64,000 bases of DNA, from contig VTPC01090610.1 in NCBI GenBank assembly GCA_011009095.1, positions 62,001 to 126,000 of the forward strand, given 5' to 3'. The translations under genes were made by a program, and so were the position numbers. Positions 24,882-37,813 of the stretch are shown here, one piece after another (the first letter of the stretch is position 1; each line of letters begins with the position of its first letter). The notes beneath the pieces were generated by a model that made no database searches, was not told the DNA's origin, and worked only from the letters and a program-made list of their open reading frames with translations. The DNA comes from Ignelater luminosus. Taxonomy: Eukaryota; Arthropoda; Insecta; Coleoptera; Elateridae.

Positions 24882-27800
24882 AGAAGTGCTTAATATGTAG
24901 AATGTGATCATTGATGTCATTTTAAAATCTAAAAGATTATTTTGTAAAAACATACAACTGAAGAATTAATTTATTAATTAGGTATAAGTTGACATTGGAG
25001 AAATATAGTATCTTACTCTATAAAATCTCGATCTTATTTTCTAATTTATTTTATTTGTAATCTAAGGAGCATTGGTGTTAACTTTGTAAGATTGATGTAT
25101 TATTATTTTCTTTGTTTATATTCTATTGTGTTTTGGCAATCATTAATGATCATTATTGTCTGGCCATTTTAGGCAATGGATTTGAAAATAACTTGCACCA
25201 AAATCTCCATTCCCCAGTAATCATTATATTTAGCAACTAATGTGAACTGCCTAAATGACACCACTGATCATAATTACTAGTGTATAGATTGAATAATGTG
25301 CAGTCAATGTATTAAGTGGTATGCTGCGTATGCATATTCTGTCTATTCATTAAAGATTACTGAACCTTTAGTGATTTAAATTTGCTATATATTTATTGTT
25401 TACATACTAAAATAAATTACTACATACTAATTGATAGCTTTAAACTAAACAAGTGTAATTACAAATTTTGTTTTTGAGACGCTTTGAGGAAATATAGAAC
25501 CAATTGGTCTCATGGTCTCTTTTTAAAATTGTATTACACAAATGTTTGAATACGTGCATGTTTGCACACAATTTATGTCATCAAATTCACTTAGCTTTAC
25601 ACATCACAGAAGAATTCTTGGTACCTTTACTGTAGGCTGAAGAAATATTCTATAGCTTTATTTAAAATAATGATTTTGGCTGTAAAATATTCTGTATTTT
25701 ATGATAAGATGTAAAATTTAAATTATTTTAATAACAAATAAATATTACATTACATGTTTCTAGAATACTTGTTTTTTTGTATTTATATTACAATAATCAA
25801 GCAAGGTATAGTAGTAAGATAAAAGAATCATTGTGAACAGTTTAAACACTCCATTCAAATTAGAGAAGGCGTAACAGTAATATTCACGTTGTTATTCAAT
25901 GGCAAGAGCATGACACATGAGCATTCCTGTTATATCATTGACATATGCTGCTTCTCATAGATGGGACTTCACTTGCATGACGTAATAAAAGTCTTAACAT
26001 TTGCATATTAATATATTCAAGGTACTCTCAATGTATATGTATATGCTATTGGTACCCATCTAATATCCATATGCATGCATCATGCTTGAAGTATTTATCT
26101 CTATTGTCTCCTTTATAAAAGGGATTTCTTTAGTAAATGAAAAACTATGTAGAGAGGGTCGACTTAAAAATTGTTTTGTGCAAATAGTAAAACTAAAGAA
26201 TTTAAATTAAAATAAAATGGAAAATAATTAGAAGCAAGACTGAAAACAGCTGAAATAACTAATAAAATGAAATATCCAACCTATAAACAAAAGTTAAAAA
26301 ATTATCCCTTAAAGAACAATTATTGTTAGAGTTAAAGAGGTCAGTATTAAAGATAAATACTAATATAATGATCCACTCGATACCTAATATATGCAGCAAC
26401 TAAAAACACCCATGAAGTAATTGTGTAGTAGACATTTTGCTATAAAGGAAATATAGTGACAGTGGATTTGAGGAAAACAAACCCTTGTAGAATACAAGGA
26501 ACCATTCTCTCTCTTCCTCAAATTGGATACTTTCTTTTTCCTTAAATTTTCCTCTTTCAGAAGTAGATCTTTTCACTTTTTGTCTAACTTGTTGAAGCAG
26601 TGCAGCACTGGTAATTTTGATACTGCACTAGTAGGGTAAAGATATCACAACATAGTCAAAAAGATTGCTCTGATTTCGATTCTTAATCGTGGTATAGGTC
26701 AATAGCATGTGGTGGTAATGTTGAAGTTTTGCTAAGTAGACTCGTTTGAATGTCCCTACTTGGTGTGTTCACCACGGAGGTGAAAAAATGTTTACATATA
26801 TATAAAGCCATTAAAGGTATCCAGGACATGATCGAGTGTCAAGAAAGATTCTTACTAATTGAGATATCTACATGATGAAATGTGAGCCAGATTAAGTAAT
26901 ATATATCCATTGCACTGTTTCCTGCTTACTTTTCTTTACAGTCTACCCTGTAGGCCTCTTTGATGCAGAAGTCTGCTAGGATACTGTTTCTTCGTTTCTT
27001 GGCAATTGATATGTGCATATTTTCTAGAATATTTCTATAAAGATTATCTCACATGAAGATTAGATTGAAAAGTGACCATCTAAGACCTGCAACCTACACC
27101 AAACCACCTTGCCTAAGAAACTTCGCTAAATAGAAGTGTCTTTAGATACTTGTGGTGGTTCAAAGTTCACTCTCTAAACTGTAAGATCACAGACTGCAGA
27201 GTAGGTATTGATATTGATCAAATTTTACTTTTTAAGTCATATGTTTATGACAAAATTCAATGTTACACCTCCTTGAATGCAAATATTTGTTACAGTGTTA
27301 AGTATTTGTTTACGACAATCCTCACATTTCTCTATTGTGTTCATTTTTTAAATTATTTTGTTTTTATAATTACATTAAATGGGTTCCCTAGATTAGTTCA
27401 AGGACCAAAAAGGTCTAGATCTGCTAGTAACAATAGAAGAAAAATGACAGGTTCAAGACAAATGATGCTTAATATCAAAGAAAACCAGTTCACTTGATTC
27501 AAAGGTAACAAATATACCAACAGCCTCAGTAAAAAGAGATCAAGAGAAATAACAAGTTTTCCTGTATAATATAAAAGCATTGGGTAAATTTCAATGATAT
27601 TCTTAAAAGAACTAAGGATCGGAGTTCACTTTTATAAAACTGAAATACTAAAAACTTTTAATAATTAATAGCAGGGCATGTAGTGACATTTGGGAAAATT
27701 CCACAACAAACAATTGAATAACGCCAAAACAATTGGGTTTAGACACCTGTAATAGTGTATTGTAATTGGTGTAATCAAGTATGAAGTATGATTTCTTTTA

Positions 27801-27900
27801 GATCCTAGATATATCTACCAGAGCAATATCGTTTGCATTTTTCCAAATTTGATAAAAAAAGTAATAAAATATAAGCAAAGTAAACATGTTATAGAGACTA

Positions 27901-27902
<2 letters not shown>

Positions 27903-27934
<32 letters not shown>
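27903..27934. repeat. (TTA)n microsatellite
   Basis: About ten TTA units in a row. Confidence 0.95.
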
Positions 27935-29223
27935 AACTTATTTTATTCTTATCTTTATTACTACAGGCCAAATCCCTTAATTAAACATTGTTTTAGGATT
28001 ATTTCTATTTCAAAATTTAATTAAAAAGGAAACTTCTACTTTACAGTAAGCTAATACACCAACAGAGGGCCCTACAGAAATTCTCGCAAAATATCAATAT
28101 TAAATGGACTTATAAATACTACACTCTGTAAAAGTATTTTCATAGCTTTAAGTGTCTATAAGTATACACCACATAGTGTTTTACCCTTAAATTTTTGAAC
28201 TCGTTCTTCTCATTGTACATATGAATGATATTTCTTAATATCATAGGAAGATAAACGAGGCATAAATTAATAAAAACATAATTGAATCGTATAAATAACA
28301 CGTAAAGTAGTGTTCGTCTTTGTACAATTATTTCTGTGAAAGCACATTGCAATTCTTTGTCTTATTGAAAGTTGTAACGATCATTGGCGTTGACTTTCGT
28401 GGCTGCATGTGAGCATGTACTTATTCTTATGAAATAAAACTACCCTAAAGTTAATTTAACCAATTTGTTTATCTTCATGTTTTTCTGTTACATATTTATA
28501 ACTTGTTTACATATCTTTTGTTCCCAAGTATTTTTGTATTTATATTTTCTATAAATAAAGGTCTTTTTACACAGGCATATGTAATTTTAATTCTTATTTA
28601 AAAAGAGCATGTATCTATAATTTATTCTTATCAGCAAGTTTATGCACCCATATGCATTTTGAAAAGTCGCACTAGCAGCGACTGTAGAGCCTTATTGTTA
28701 TTACACCTTAGCCATGTGGTTCCCAAAACTGTCGGACATTGTAAATTACTGCTGGCAATGTGCACTCTGTGATTGTATCTTCCACGCGGTGGTACTGTTT
28801 AAACAAAACCTAATGAATAATCTAGACTGGCCAATCGATAGACACTTCCTAAGCCTCAAGGTGTTAAGCGTCCAGTGACAAAGGGATTTTCCCATATTGG
28901 AATTACGAGGTGCCTCACGTTCGGCAGGGAATTCAGCCCCCCCCCCCTCCGTGTATTACTGTATTAGTGAATAATAGTATTAAATCAAGTCTTTGCACTC
29001 ATCTCATTAACTGTTTTATTAATTACTGAATTAGCAATATTTAAATTAATTTTAATGGGGATAATTTTTTAAAACTAATTAAAGAAGGTTTTAAACTGGC
29101 TTTAATTTGGTTTTACTGTTGTTACAAAACGGAAACAGCAAAATTTTAAAACAATTCTGCACATTCTCACTTTTACCTAAATTTTCAACAATCTCCCCAC
29201 ATGTACGGAAGAATCCCTACGTC

Positions 29224-29246
29224 TGGCAACACTGGTCCTGACGTCA
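29224..29246 (+). promoter_or_regulatory. Candidate promoter: TGGCAACACTG followed by a perfect CRE (TGACGTCA)
   Basis: TGGCAACACTG at 29224-29234 matches the motif found before GMPPB and the Asterless gene. Five bases downstream (29239-29246) is the palindromic cAMP response element TGACGTCA. Local base composition is less AT-rich than the neighbourhood. A GTGAGT donor-like site follows near 29308. No open reading frame follows, so any transcript would be non-coding or spliced beyond recognition. Confidence 0.4.
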
Positions 29247-32104
29247 CTGTGGGCATCTCTACAGCTACAGCATCTACAGCATATAAACAAGGGGCTATGT
29301 GCATAATGTGAGTAAAAGAATTTTTTAGAATGTTCAATTTCATAGATTTAAGGTTGTTAAAATCGTTAAATGTTTTACAAATAATGTGTGTGTTTTATAT
29401 ATGTTAGTAATATATTTTGTCAGGACGATTATAATTTATAAAATGGTTCATTCTGTTGAATGTTCTAGTTCAACAACGCAACAGTGGCTTTGGTGTTACT
29501 TCCAAAAGCTACAGCATGAAAATACATTTTGCATCATATGTGTGTAGTTATTGTCTGTATATATTTATTAAAAACTGCACATCTTAAAATTGCATTTAGA
29601 TATTTTTTTTCGATTGCTATACAGTCTAGTTATTCTGTCTAATAAGTTGTATTTCACAGGTTAACCCATTGTATGCTGTCGATTTACTTCCATTGCTCTC
29701 TTCATATTCAAAAATATGTTGCTGCATAATCGCAAGCTGCTGCAAATATCTGTCGTAGTCAAAACTGATCAGAGAAGAATGGGGATGAGAAACAATTGAA
29801 ACGAATCATTCACCAAAACCCTTGCTGACATCTTAAAAATTTTGGTGAGATTATTTTGTTCTCGATTTGTATGTTTCTTTAGCATGCAATGCAATCCAAT
29901 TTCCAACTTTACTAAGGGTTGGAAAAATTTATGAATTTTAAAATTCTTGAATTAATTTAGAATTATTTGAATTTTCTAAAAGATATTAAGTATAAATATA
30001 AGCATGCCAGTTAAAACTTAAAATTGTTTTATTTCAAATTGATACAGTTGCGCATTGTTCAATAATATAACTTTTAAAATAGGTAAAGTAATAATGCCTA
30101 GTACTAACTTTCTTTTTTAGGTAAGTTCCTTTATTTTGTTGAAGTATTGCTGTTTTAAGTTTGACCTTTTTTAAGAGACAGATTGAAAATGTGCAAATGT
30201 TGGATAACGATCCTTAGTGGTTTTAAAAATTGAACTACAGTTATGATTCTTATTAGTTAAAAGTTTATCTAATGCTTTTGTGCACTTTTACATTGAATTT
30301 TGTTTGAAAACAACTTGCTAAGATTTTCTTTGGGCTCGATTGGAAAGATTCGATTTGCAATTAGTTTGAATTGTTTAATTACTCTTGACCCGTGTCAGAT
30401 TTACAATTGTAGATTGAAGATCCCAAGTAGTTTAATGAGTTTAATTTCTATTTCTAAATGAAAACTCCTGGTAGGAGGGGGATTATTCCAATAAGAATTT
30501 TATATAAACCTGTGGTTATCTAGTAAGCCATGATTATTACCACAGTTATTGATTTGTCTTTGTTTATAAACTATAACATTAAACTGTTTATCTACCTTTT
30601 CTGTATTTACAATTTTATATTTTTGATTTTTAAGAAGTCTATATGGATTTTCTACTTTTTTTACTGTTGAATTCAGCTTCCAGTCGTTACACTTTTCCAT
30701 TTTAATTTTTCACAGTGGCAACATAACTTTGCATTACAAGATAATGAACTCTAGTTAACTAAGATGCTACTGGTCTTAGGCCGGCTAAACTCAGTGGGTG
30801 GCCTTGAGCGAAGATAAAGGAAATTATATGTACAATAAAACACCAAAAAAATTGTTACATACATATATTAAAAAAACACAAAAAAAAGTTAAATTCATAA
30901 ATTGAGGTACAATGTTATATACGAGGTTATATATAACCAAAATTGAAACAAGCTATTAAATCAAACAAATAATTTAAATTTTACATTTTACATTTTGGTT
31001 TATTTGTTCTATATTAGTAGTACATTTGTAAATGACAACATTTCTTCCAAGTATTTTATAAAATGTCTTAGAATGAATGATCCAGAATGTAAAAAAGTCA
31101 GTGTTCCATTAATTTCTATATTAATTATCGTTTTATAAAATAACTGAAATTGGTAGAGCAATTGTAAAATATAATGTGATTTTGACCACATTTTATAAAC
31201 TCTCGAAAAACTAAATAATTTAAAACTTGTAGACAAAGTGAAGATGAAAACTATGCAAAAACCAGAAAAGGTTTTGTACAGATGCATTTGATATTTGGTT
31301 GAATATTTAATTTAACAAAACATTTGCAAAATAATGCATACTTCTTTTGTTGCAGATCAAAGACTGCTGGGAAGGAGATTTGATATTTTTGGAATTCAGT
31401 CAAGCGTTGCACAGATAGCTGAAATTGTGGAGGATGGTATTGGTTTAGCAAGGTTTCTAATTCTGCAAAATACATTCTGAGTGCAGTATACTTTTCATTC
31501 TTGACCTTCTATTTAGATGATCTGCAAGAAGCGCTGTATATGAATATGTTCATTGGCTTACTACTGGTAAGATGATTTGCAAGCAGCATGTTAGAAAGAC
31601 AGCTCTTGCAACTGTTGAAGTTTCTGAGACTTGATCTTTTATTATCTTTTATTTCATTTAATTGATGAAATATAATTATGCTGTTTTTAAATTACATGTT
31701 AACCCATAAAAACTTTATCAAAAAAGTATTTTTAATATTTTCAAAGAATGAAAAGATAGTCGAGAGTTCTCTTATTGATTAGTCTCGATTAAGTTCATGG
31801 AAGTTTGAAATGTTTTCATTGTGACCAGTTCAAAAAAATAATTCAAAACCCATTGTTTATATTATTGTAATGCAATTAGTATTAGTCATGGCCATGATAC
31901 AATGTAGAAAATGTAATTGTTATAAGATTTATCAAATTAATAACATTTAAAAGAAAAGAGAAAAAAAAGAACAGAAGCAATCTGCTTCTCTGTTCTTTAA
32001 AAATTGTGTCTCTATTCATGTGTAGACTCCAATTTCTTTAATTCTTTCAGTTCCAGATTAGGAAGCATTGCATCCTGAGCATTTTTGAATCAGAAAACTT
32101 ATAT

Positions 32105-33610
32105 CTGCTGTTACAACAGTCTGCGCTCAACATATAAGAATATGTTTTTCACTCTTGCTTATCTGTCTGTCTGTAATTTACATACGAGATAATGCTTATT
32201 TTGAGAGCAATATGGTAGAAGGAAAAAAAGCAAACAAAGCAAGAAGCAAGGAGATACTATGCTTATTTCACCTGGTCATTGCTATTGTGATGGTCCATAA
32301 CTCTAAGAAGTATGTTTTTACTCTACAGCTGTTACAATGATATGTGATTAATGGTTGTTGCAAAAATTTACAAATATCTATAAAGAATGTCTCTTTATTC
32401 CTCTGGTTCACATGCTGTAAAGTGTATTCTTGTCATTTTCATTAACAAAATAATCAGCAGTTAACACACTAAAGAGTGTTTTTCAATGCTGTTACCATGA
32501 TCTGCAGTCAACATGTACAACAGTGTTTTAGCCTTGTTACTGGAATTCTTGGTGATTTGTGATTAAAATCCTAAGAGTCCTTCCTTCCATTGTTGTTATT
32601 AATACTGAAATGTTATGCATTTAGCCATACTATAACAGTAGACTTTCATCTTGTTGCTGCTCCTGCTGTGGTCTACAACAAACATGTCATGCCATAAAAG
32701 TGTTTTTGATTTGTTATAGTGATGTGTAAGCAACTAGCATACTGTAAACACTTTGTCTATCTCTTGTGGAATTTCTCATAATTCTTCATTTTCTCACTGT
32801 AAAGTTTTTATTAATTTTGTCAGTATTATTGAAATGTTCCGTAATAATTCATTTGTCACTGCTCCAGTGATGGTCTGTGACTAACATGCCATGAAGCTGT
32901 GTTGCTGTTACAATATATTTTGCAACTAGCACGTTGCACCAAGGTATAACCTTTTTCATTCTCATCATTAATATTCGATTGTTTCTCGATTAACATGCTC
33001 CAGGGGCTATTCATTTGGTTGCATTTTCTAATAATTGTCTTAAGGATTTATTATTAGTGTTACTATAAAATCAGTTTCCTACAGAGGTATAGCTTTTATT
33101 CTTGTTAATATTTGGAAGTTTAGTGATTAGTATATTATTAGAGTATGCTTCTCATTTTGCTTGCTTTTTGCAATCTACTACCAACATATAATTATTTATT
33201 GCTGCAATAATAGTCTGAAATAGCACACTATAAGAGTGTACTTTTCAGTCTATTCCTGGATTTACTATGATATGTCATACTATAAGAGTATGTTGAACTT
33301 GTCATTGCTGTAATGATAGTTTGAAATAGCATACTACAAGAGTATGCCTTCATTCTTGTCATTCACATTGGAAGGTTCTATGATTAGTATGCTATAAGAG
33401 TATGTTTTTCGTTCTATCCCTGCTTTTACTATGATCTACTACTGTCATACTATAAGAGTATGTTGAACTTGTCGTTGCTGTTATGATAGTTTGAAATAGC
33501 ATACCACAAAAGTATGCTTTCATTCTTGTCGTAAACATTGAAAAGTTTGATGATTAGCATGCTATAAAAGTATACCTTCCATTCTTGTCCTTAATATTGG
33601 AAAGTCTTGT
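32105..33610 (+). repeat. Degenerate tandem array of hairpin-bearing units, main block
   Basis: Units of 52-59 bases share a core CATACTATAAGAGTATG, in which CATACT and AGTATG can pair, and a linker resembling TTCATTCTTGTCATTAACATT or TGCTGTTATGATAGTTTGAA. In the best preserved part the cores start at 33224, 33276, 33330, 33388, 33446, 33500 and 33558. Cores three apart are 170 bases apart and share linkers, so three subunits form a higher-order repeat. Towards 32105 the units decay, though cores such as AACATATAAGAATATGTT (32129) and ACACTAAAGAGTGT (32466) still form perfect stems. No open frame follows the period. I do not recognise the family. Confidence 0.75.
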
Positions 33611-34440
33611 GATTAAAGCTTGTCTGTAATAAAAATTGCCATCTACGAATAATTATGTGAAAGTAGAAGAGGCAAAATTGGGAAGTTTACTAAATGTTAT
33701 CGTTATATCTATTAATGCTCAGTCCAAAAAGTGCATGTTTCTTTAAAGCTCTTCCAAACATAAATCTTATACAACAAAATCTGTTGACACTTTCTCATTG
33801 GTTTCATTTGTATTTGAAATCTTAATGTCTTAAATGTGATTTTTGATTTGAGACTGGTAATTCCCAAGTTTTGGGATAATCTGATTGATTCCATGTGGCC
33901 TTACAGAACAATCTTTTAAATTCTTTGCTAAGTTGATTTTGTTCTCTAGTTTTTTTAAGTCTAACTGAAAGAGTTTAATGGTGTAACTGAATACTTTACA
34001 TTTAATTTTCATTAGGGAAACTATCTTCAATATCAAAATTCCCAGAAACAAGATGATTTTATATTTACCAACAAGATCGTTCTTTTTCTCAGAGACTTGA
34101 CTAATATTTCTTTAAATCTACTCTGCTATAGATCAGAATTTCTTTCACTTTTATGTTTTCTTTAATATTAAATTTCATATCTTTTTAGTAGCTTTTACTG
34201 GTTCTTACAGTATGTTTAACTTGGCACAGCAATCTTTTTCTTATCAATACGAATATTTTGGACGAATTTTTAAGAAATTTTCTGGTGTAGATGTTTCTGT
34301 TTTGGGGATATTTTTGTAACAATTATTCAGACATCAGGTTTTCAATTGGTTTTGTTTACCTGACACTGATATCCTACCTCCTGTATCTTCAGTTTCTTCT
34401 CAAAGCACAATTTAGTATAGATGAACCACATTAAGTGACA
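33611..34440. other. Non-repetitive AT-rich stretch within the array region
   Basis: No hairpin cores and no recognisable coding sequence are seen here. It separates the main array block from the last unit before the pogo insertion. Confidence 0.4.
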
Positions 34441-34514
34441 ATTTTTTTTAGGACAAGTTTTAGTATACTACCAGAGTATGCTTTTTATTTTGTCTCAGTT
34501 TCTACAATGATCTA
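34441..34514 (+). repeat. Last array unit on the left of the pogo insertion
   Basis: TAGTATACTACCAGAGTATG near 34462 and the linker TTCTACAATGATC match units of the main array. The unit is cut at a TA (34513-34514) by the outer pogo element and resumes at 40354 with TACTGTCATAAGAGTG. Confidence 0.75.
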
Positions 34515-34816
34515 GGGGAGAGTGGGGTACTTTAATCATAGTGATGGGGTAATTTCATCGGTATATGAAAATAAACACAAAAGTATTTTACAAAGTATTT
34601 ATTTTACAAAATGTTTTTATTTTACAGTTAAGCTGTTAAAGTTATAGTTGAAAGTAAATATTGACGCAGTTCTTGCTGTCCCAGTTTGAGATGGTGCATC
34701 AAATTTGGCAACAATATCTGAAGGATCTATGTCTATAATACATAGCTTCCACATTTGGAAATACAAATGTTTGACTGCTGCCCTTTCTTCTCATGAATTT
34801 TATGGTTAACAATGGG

Positions 34817-35341
34817 TCATTTATTGCTTCCACCCGTCCTACATAATGTATAAGTAATGATTTTGTAGAAAACTTGACTAAAACGAAATTTCCAATTTTC
34901 TAATTCTTCTAGGTCTAAATCATTACTACTACAAGAGTTGACTTCATCCAAAGAAACATCAGAATTGCTGGACGAACTATTTGCTCTATCATTTTTCGTT
35001 TTTCGTCGCCCATTCGGCACATTCACTCTTGAATAAATCTCTTTTTACTCTTTTGTTTTTCACATCTTCTTTTCTTTTCTTTTTGAGTTGTAGGATATTT
35101 TCTCTTTTTAACAACTCAGGATTATCTGTATAAACAGTGGATTTTGATTTCCCTGTTCTTTTTTTTTTGACATGTCTGCTTTAGGGTAGGGACAAAGCTC
35201 TTCTAAACTAGGGCCTCTAGCATTATTGACGCTGTTATTGCTATTTTGACCCGAAGTTGATGGTCGATCAGGATTGAAGTGGTTCTCCTCGGACAATTTT
35301 TTTGACTGTGTGGTAGGTAACTGTATAAGAGATTTCAGGTG
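34817..35341 (-). pseudogene. Outer pogo transposase, C-terminal tail
   Basis: The minus strand contains NPDRPSTSGQNSNN and GPSLEELCPYPKADMSKKK, the typical proline/lysine tail (xPExxxPxPKAxxxK) that follows the DDE domain, then an acidic serine-rich stretch (SSSSNSDVSLDEVNSCSS). It lies left of the nested inner element and is collinear with the core at 38700-39340. A run of seven A on the minus strand near 35309 marks a likely frameshift. Confidence 0.7.
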
Positions 35342-35697
35342 TAGGGTAGGGTGGTCCGCTGTGAGACATAAATTTTTAATTTTTTTTATCAATTCATATT
35401 TTAATGCTGCAAATAACTTTGGTGCCTCTACGTATTCTATCATCATCACTGCTCACCTCTGAACGTCCTTATGCTATAACCTTAAAAAAATAAGTAAGCT
35501 CTAAACTAATTTATTGAATTACGTAAAGTGTCTCAGAGTGGAACACCATGGTCCACTATGAGACACACCTAGGTCCACTGTGAGACAGTATCTTATAATG
35601 AGTTAATGCACTGTCTTGAATGGTTTTAAAAAAAAGCATTTAATAAATGTCCAAGAAAAGTTTATTTTTGGCTTACCTAGACTACAAGACATTTTTA

Positions 35698-36045
35698 TCA
35701 ATTGATTTCAAAGATAATAAATCGACCTTGATGTTTGGTTTTGCCAGTTACAACAGGCTCAGGGAAAATCATTGCAATGTCAGCCTTCATTACCATTGAC
35801 TCGTCTTCCACTGTTGGATAGATGAAGTTGTTTGAAATTTTATTACTACGTCTCGGAAATGAAACACAAAACTCTTTTTGATTTTCACTTATTGTTAATA
35901 TTCTTCCTACATAGAACAGGCCTGCATCTGACCTTTTGACCGCAAATTTCACAAGGACAAAGTCGTTTATCTTGGAATCTCTATTTAATACCAAATGTAG
36001 CTGGTGGTGAAGGTGAAGGACAAAACTCACCACTTGAATTTTCAC
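35698..36045 (-). pseudogene. Inner pogo element, C-terminal accessory domain
   Basis: The frame reads DSKINDFVLVKFAVKRSDAG, LFYVGRILTI, FCVSFPRRSN and NNFIYPTVEDESMV. This all-beta-looking module resembles a C-terminal domain found in some insect and cnidarian pogo-like proteins (DFVLVKF..YVGKI..F..P...D). I recall it by pattern only and cannot name a Pfam entry. It lies downstream of the catalytic core in the same direction. Confidence 0.5.
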
Positions 36046-36384
36046 GATCAGACATTTACGGTTCTGATTCCTCTGAAGACGAGGAAGGTAGGTCTAGGTC
36101 TAACTTTGGTTTTTTGTTTTTTTTTTACATTTCTTTTCTTCCTCTCTTCACATATTGGCGTATCCGTAAGAATGCACGAAACTACTCTTCTCCTTTTATT
36201 TGAGTTCTCTTTCCGGCCCTTTGCCTTTGGATATCCAATAAATTCCTTAGGACTAATGAAATCAGTGTTTTCATCAAGCTTCTTTGATTCCTTATTTGTG
36301 CTGGAACCCTCTGCTATGGCAGACATTAGGTCTACTCCTACAGTAGCGCTTAGGATGGTAGGCATTGGCCGGTCAGTCACAGAA

Positions 36385-36771
36385 CTAGGTATCAGTATCA
36401 GTGAAGACATTACGGCCAAAAGGCACAATTCTTGCCTTCCTGAAGCTTGCCAAGATATTAGTTGGAGTTATGGGTCTCTCAAATGCTACACTGAAGCACC
36501 CTGAAATGTCATAAATGGACATTGGGGTTCCTGGGTGGTCTTTCATCCACTGATCCACTGAAGTATTGTAATGTGCCTTGAGAGGGCTGTAAACGGCCAC
36601 ATCAAGTGGCTGAAGGCGGTGGCTACAATGTGGGGGCATTGTGACGATGGTCACCACATTTTCTCGCGCCAAGTTGATGACATCCAAAGAGATGTGGCTC
36701 TCATGGTTGTCCATGATTAGGAGCGTTGGGTTTTCCTTTGTAGAACAAGTCTCTCTAATAAAATGTTCCAT
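36385..36771 (-). pseudogene. Inner pogo transposase, catalytic core
   Basis: The 128-residue frame contains LLIMDNHESHISLDVINLAR and MPPHCSHRLQPLDVAVYSPL, the second and third blocks of the DDE_1 pogo/Tigger domain, and ends with ILASFRKARIVPFGRNVF. The first block (DETGLTTV) is visible upstream near 37050 in another frame. The core itself looks well preserved. Confidence 0.88.
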
Positions 36772-37233
36772 AATTGAGACAGACTGGAGTTCATCCAGCT
36801 ACTTGGATTGGCTAAGCCGATGGTGCCTCTTGGTGCTCCTCTAAGCATGTGCTCCTTAAAGTGGACTCGAGGAAATACCATATTAAGGGGAAGAGCATGG
36901 CCTCGTGCACAGATAATATTGCAGGCTGCGACAAGCTGGCTTCTCTCAGCACTTGTAACTGAGCTGATTTGCTTGCAGCCCTTCTGCGCAATTTACCCTT
37001 TTGGGAGACTGAACAGTTGTAAGTCCTGTCTCGTCTGAGTTAAAGGTCCCTTGATTCATCTCCAAAAGAAGAATTCCTCATCATTACCCTATTGAGAGTA
37101 TCAAAGAAGCCTCAGGGTTTCGCAAACCAAGGCGAGGATGGCGCTTGATGAATCCAAAAGTCCATTCCTTACCAGCAATTTCCCTGGAAATTCAGGCATC
37201 TGGCATTCGTAGATTATTTTTTACAGCCGTCTC

Positions 37234-37813
37234 TTATGCCATTTTTCTTAGGTATCTCGCATGGTTAGGCCAAAGCACATTTTTGAAGATTCCAAAATAA
37301 AATCTTCCAATTCTTTCTTCTGCACATTTGTAAACACCTGCCTGTTTCCAAAGTTCGGGGTGAACTTCATGTTGCCCTCCAGGTCTCGGTATTTTTTTTA
37401 CATATCTGGCAAGTGTTTGGAAAGATAAACCAGTGTTCTTAGCCACTCCTCCTTTTGTAGAGGTTCTTATCCTCTTTGCACATCCATTCGCCTTTCACCT
37501 TGGTCACGTCAAACAGTTCATTCAATGAATCGAATTTTTGTTTCTTTCTGCAGCGCTCATATTCTTTCAGAAGGTTTGCTAGTTTTGCACAAATGGCTTG
37601 ATCAGATACATGCGGAATGTTCAATGTTTTTCTCCATAGGGCTTTAAGCTCCACAGCAATTAGACCGATCCTCTGTCTCCGTTCTTTGGCAGTAGATTCA
37701 AGAAATTTGAAGCGTCCAATGACGTGCTTTTTCAGGGGTATGCGAGTCCGTTCAATTAAGGGTGCTTCACAAATTGCCACTTTGCCTCTTTTTGATGGCG
37801 CTTGAAATTGCAC
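37234..37813 (-). pseudogene. Inner pogo transposase, N-terminal region
   Basis: The piece at 37234-37446 (AKNTGLSFQTLARYVKKIP, then LWPNHARYLRKMA) and the following stretch at 37100-37230 (EIAGKEWTFGFIKRHPRLGL then RNPEASL) match the psq helix-turn-helix and CENPB-type DNA-binding region of Tigger/pogo proteins. Upstream, 37439-37813 encodes a basic 124-residue stretch (SDQAICAKLANLLKEYERC) not usual for pogo; it may be an extra N-terminal domain or a separate gene fragment caught in the element. Confidence 0.65.

Larger units (their letters stand above)
24882..32104. other. AT-rich region with no gene recognised
   Basis: The first kilobase is probably the Asterless 3' UTR and terminator zone. 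The rest has only short open frames without similarity I can name. Points of note: (TTA)n at 27903-27934, an 11-C run at 28937-28947, a candidate promoter at 29224-29246, and an imperfect hairpin at 31966-31998 (AAAGAACAG..AAGCA facing TGCTTCTCTGTTCTTT). One line counted by eye, 25681-25740, has 7 G or C in 60. Confidence 0.5.

Noticed and set aside
27150..27497. A 115-codon plus-strand frame
   Set aside because: Composition is that of AT-rich random sequence and no domain is recognisable.
32105..33610. A CRISPR array
   Set aside because: Units are contiguous and degenerate with no unique spacers between identical repeats, and the genome is eukaryotic.
36004..36504. A 166-codon plus-strand frame
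   Set aside because: It is antisense to the inner pogo transposase, whose conserved blocks are on the minus strand.
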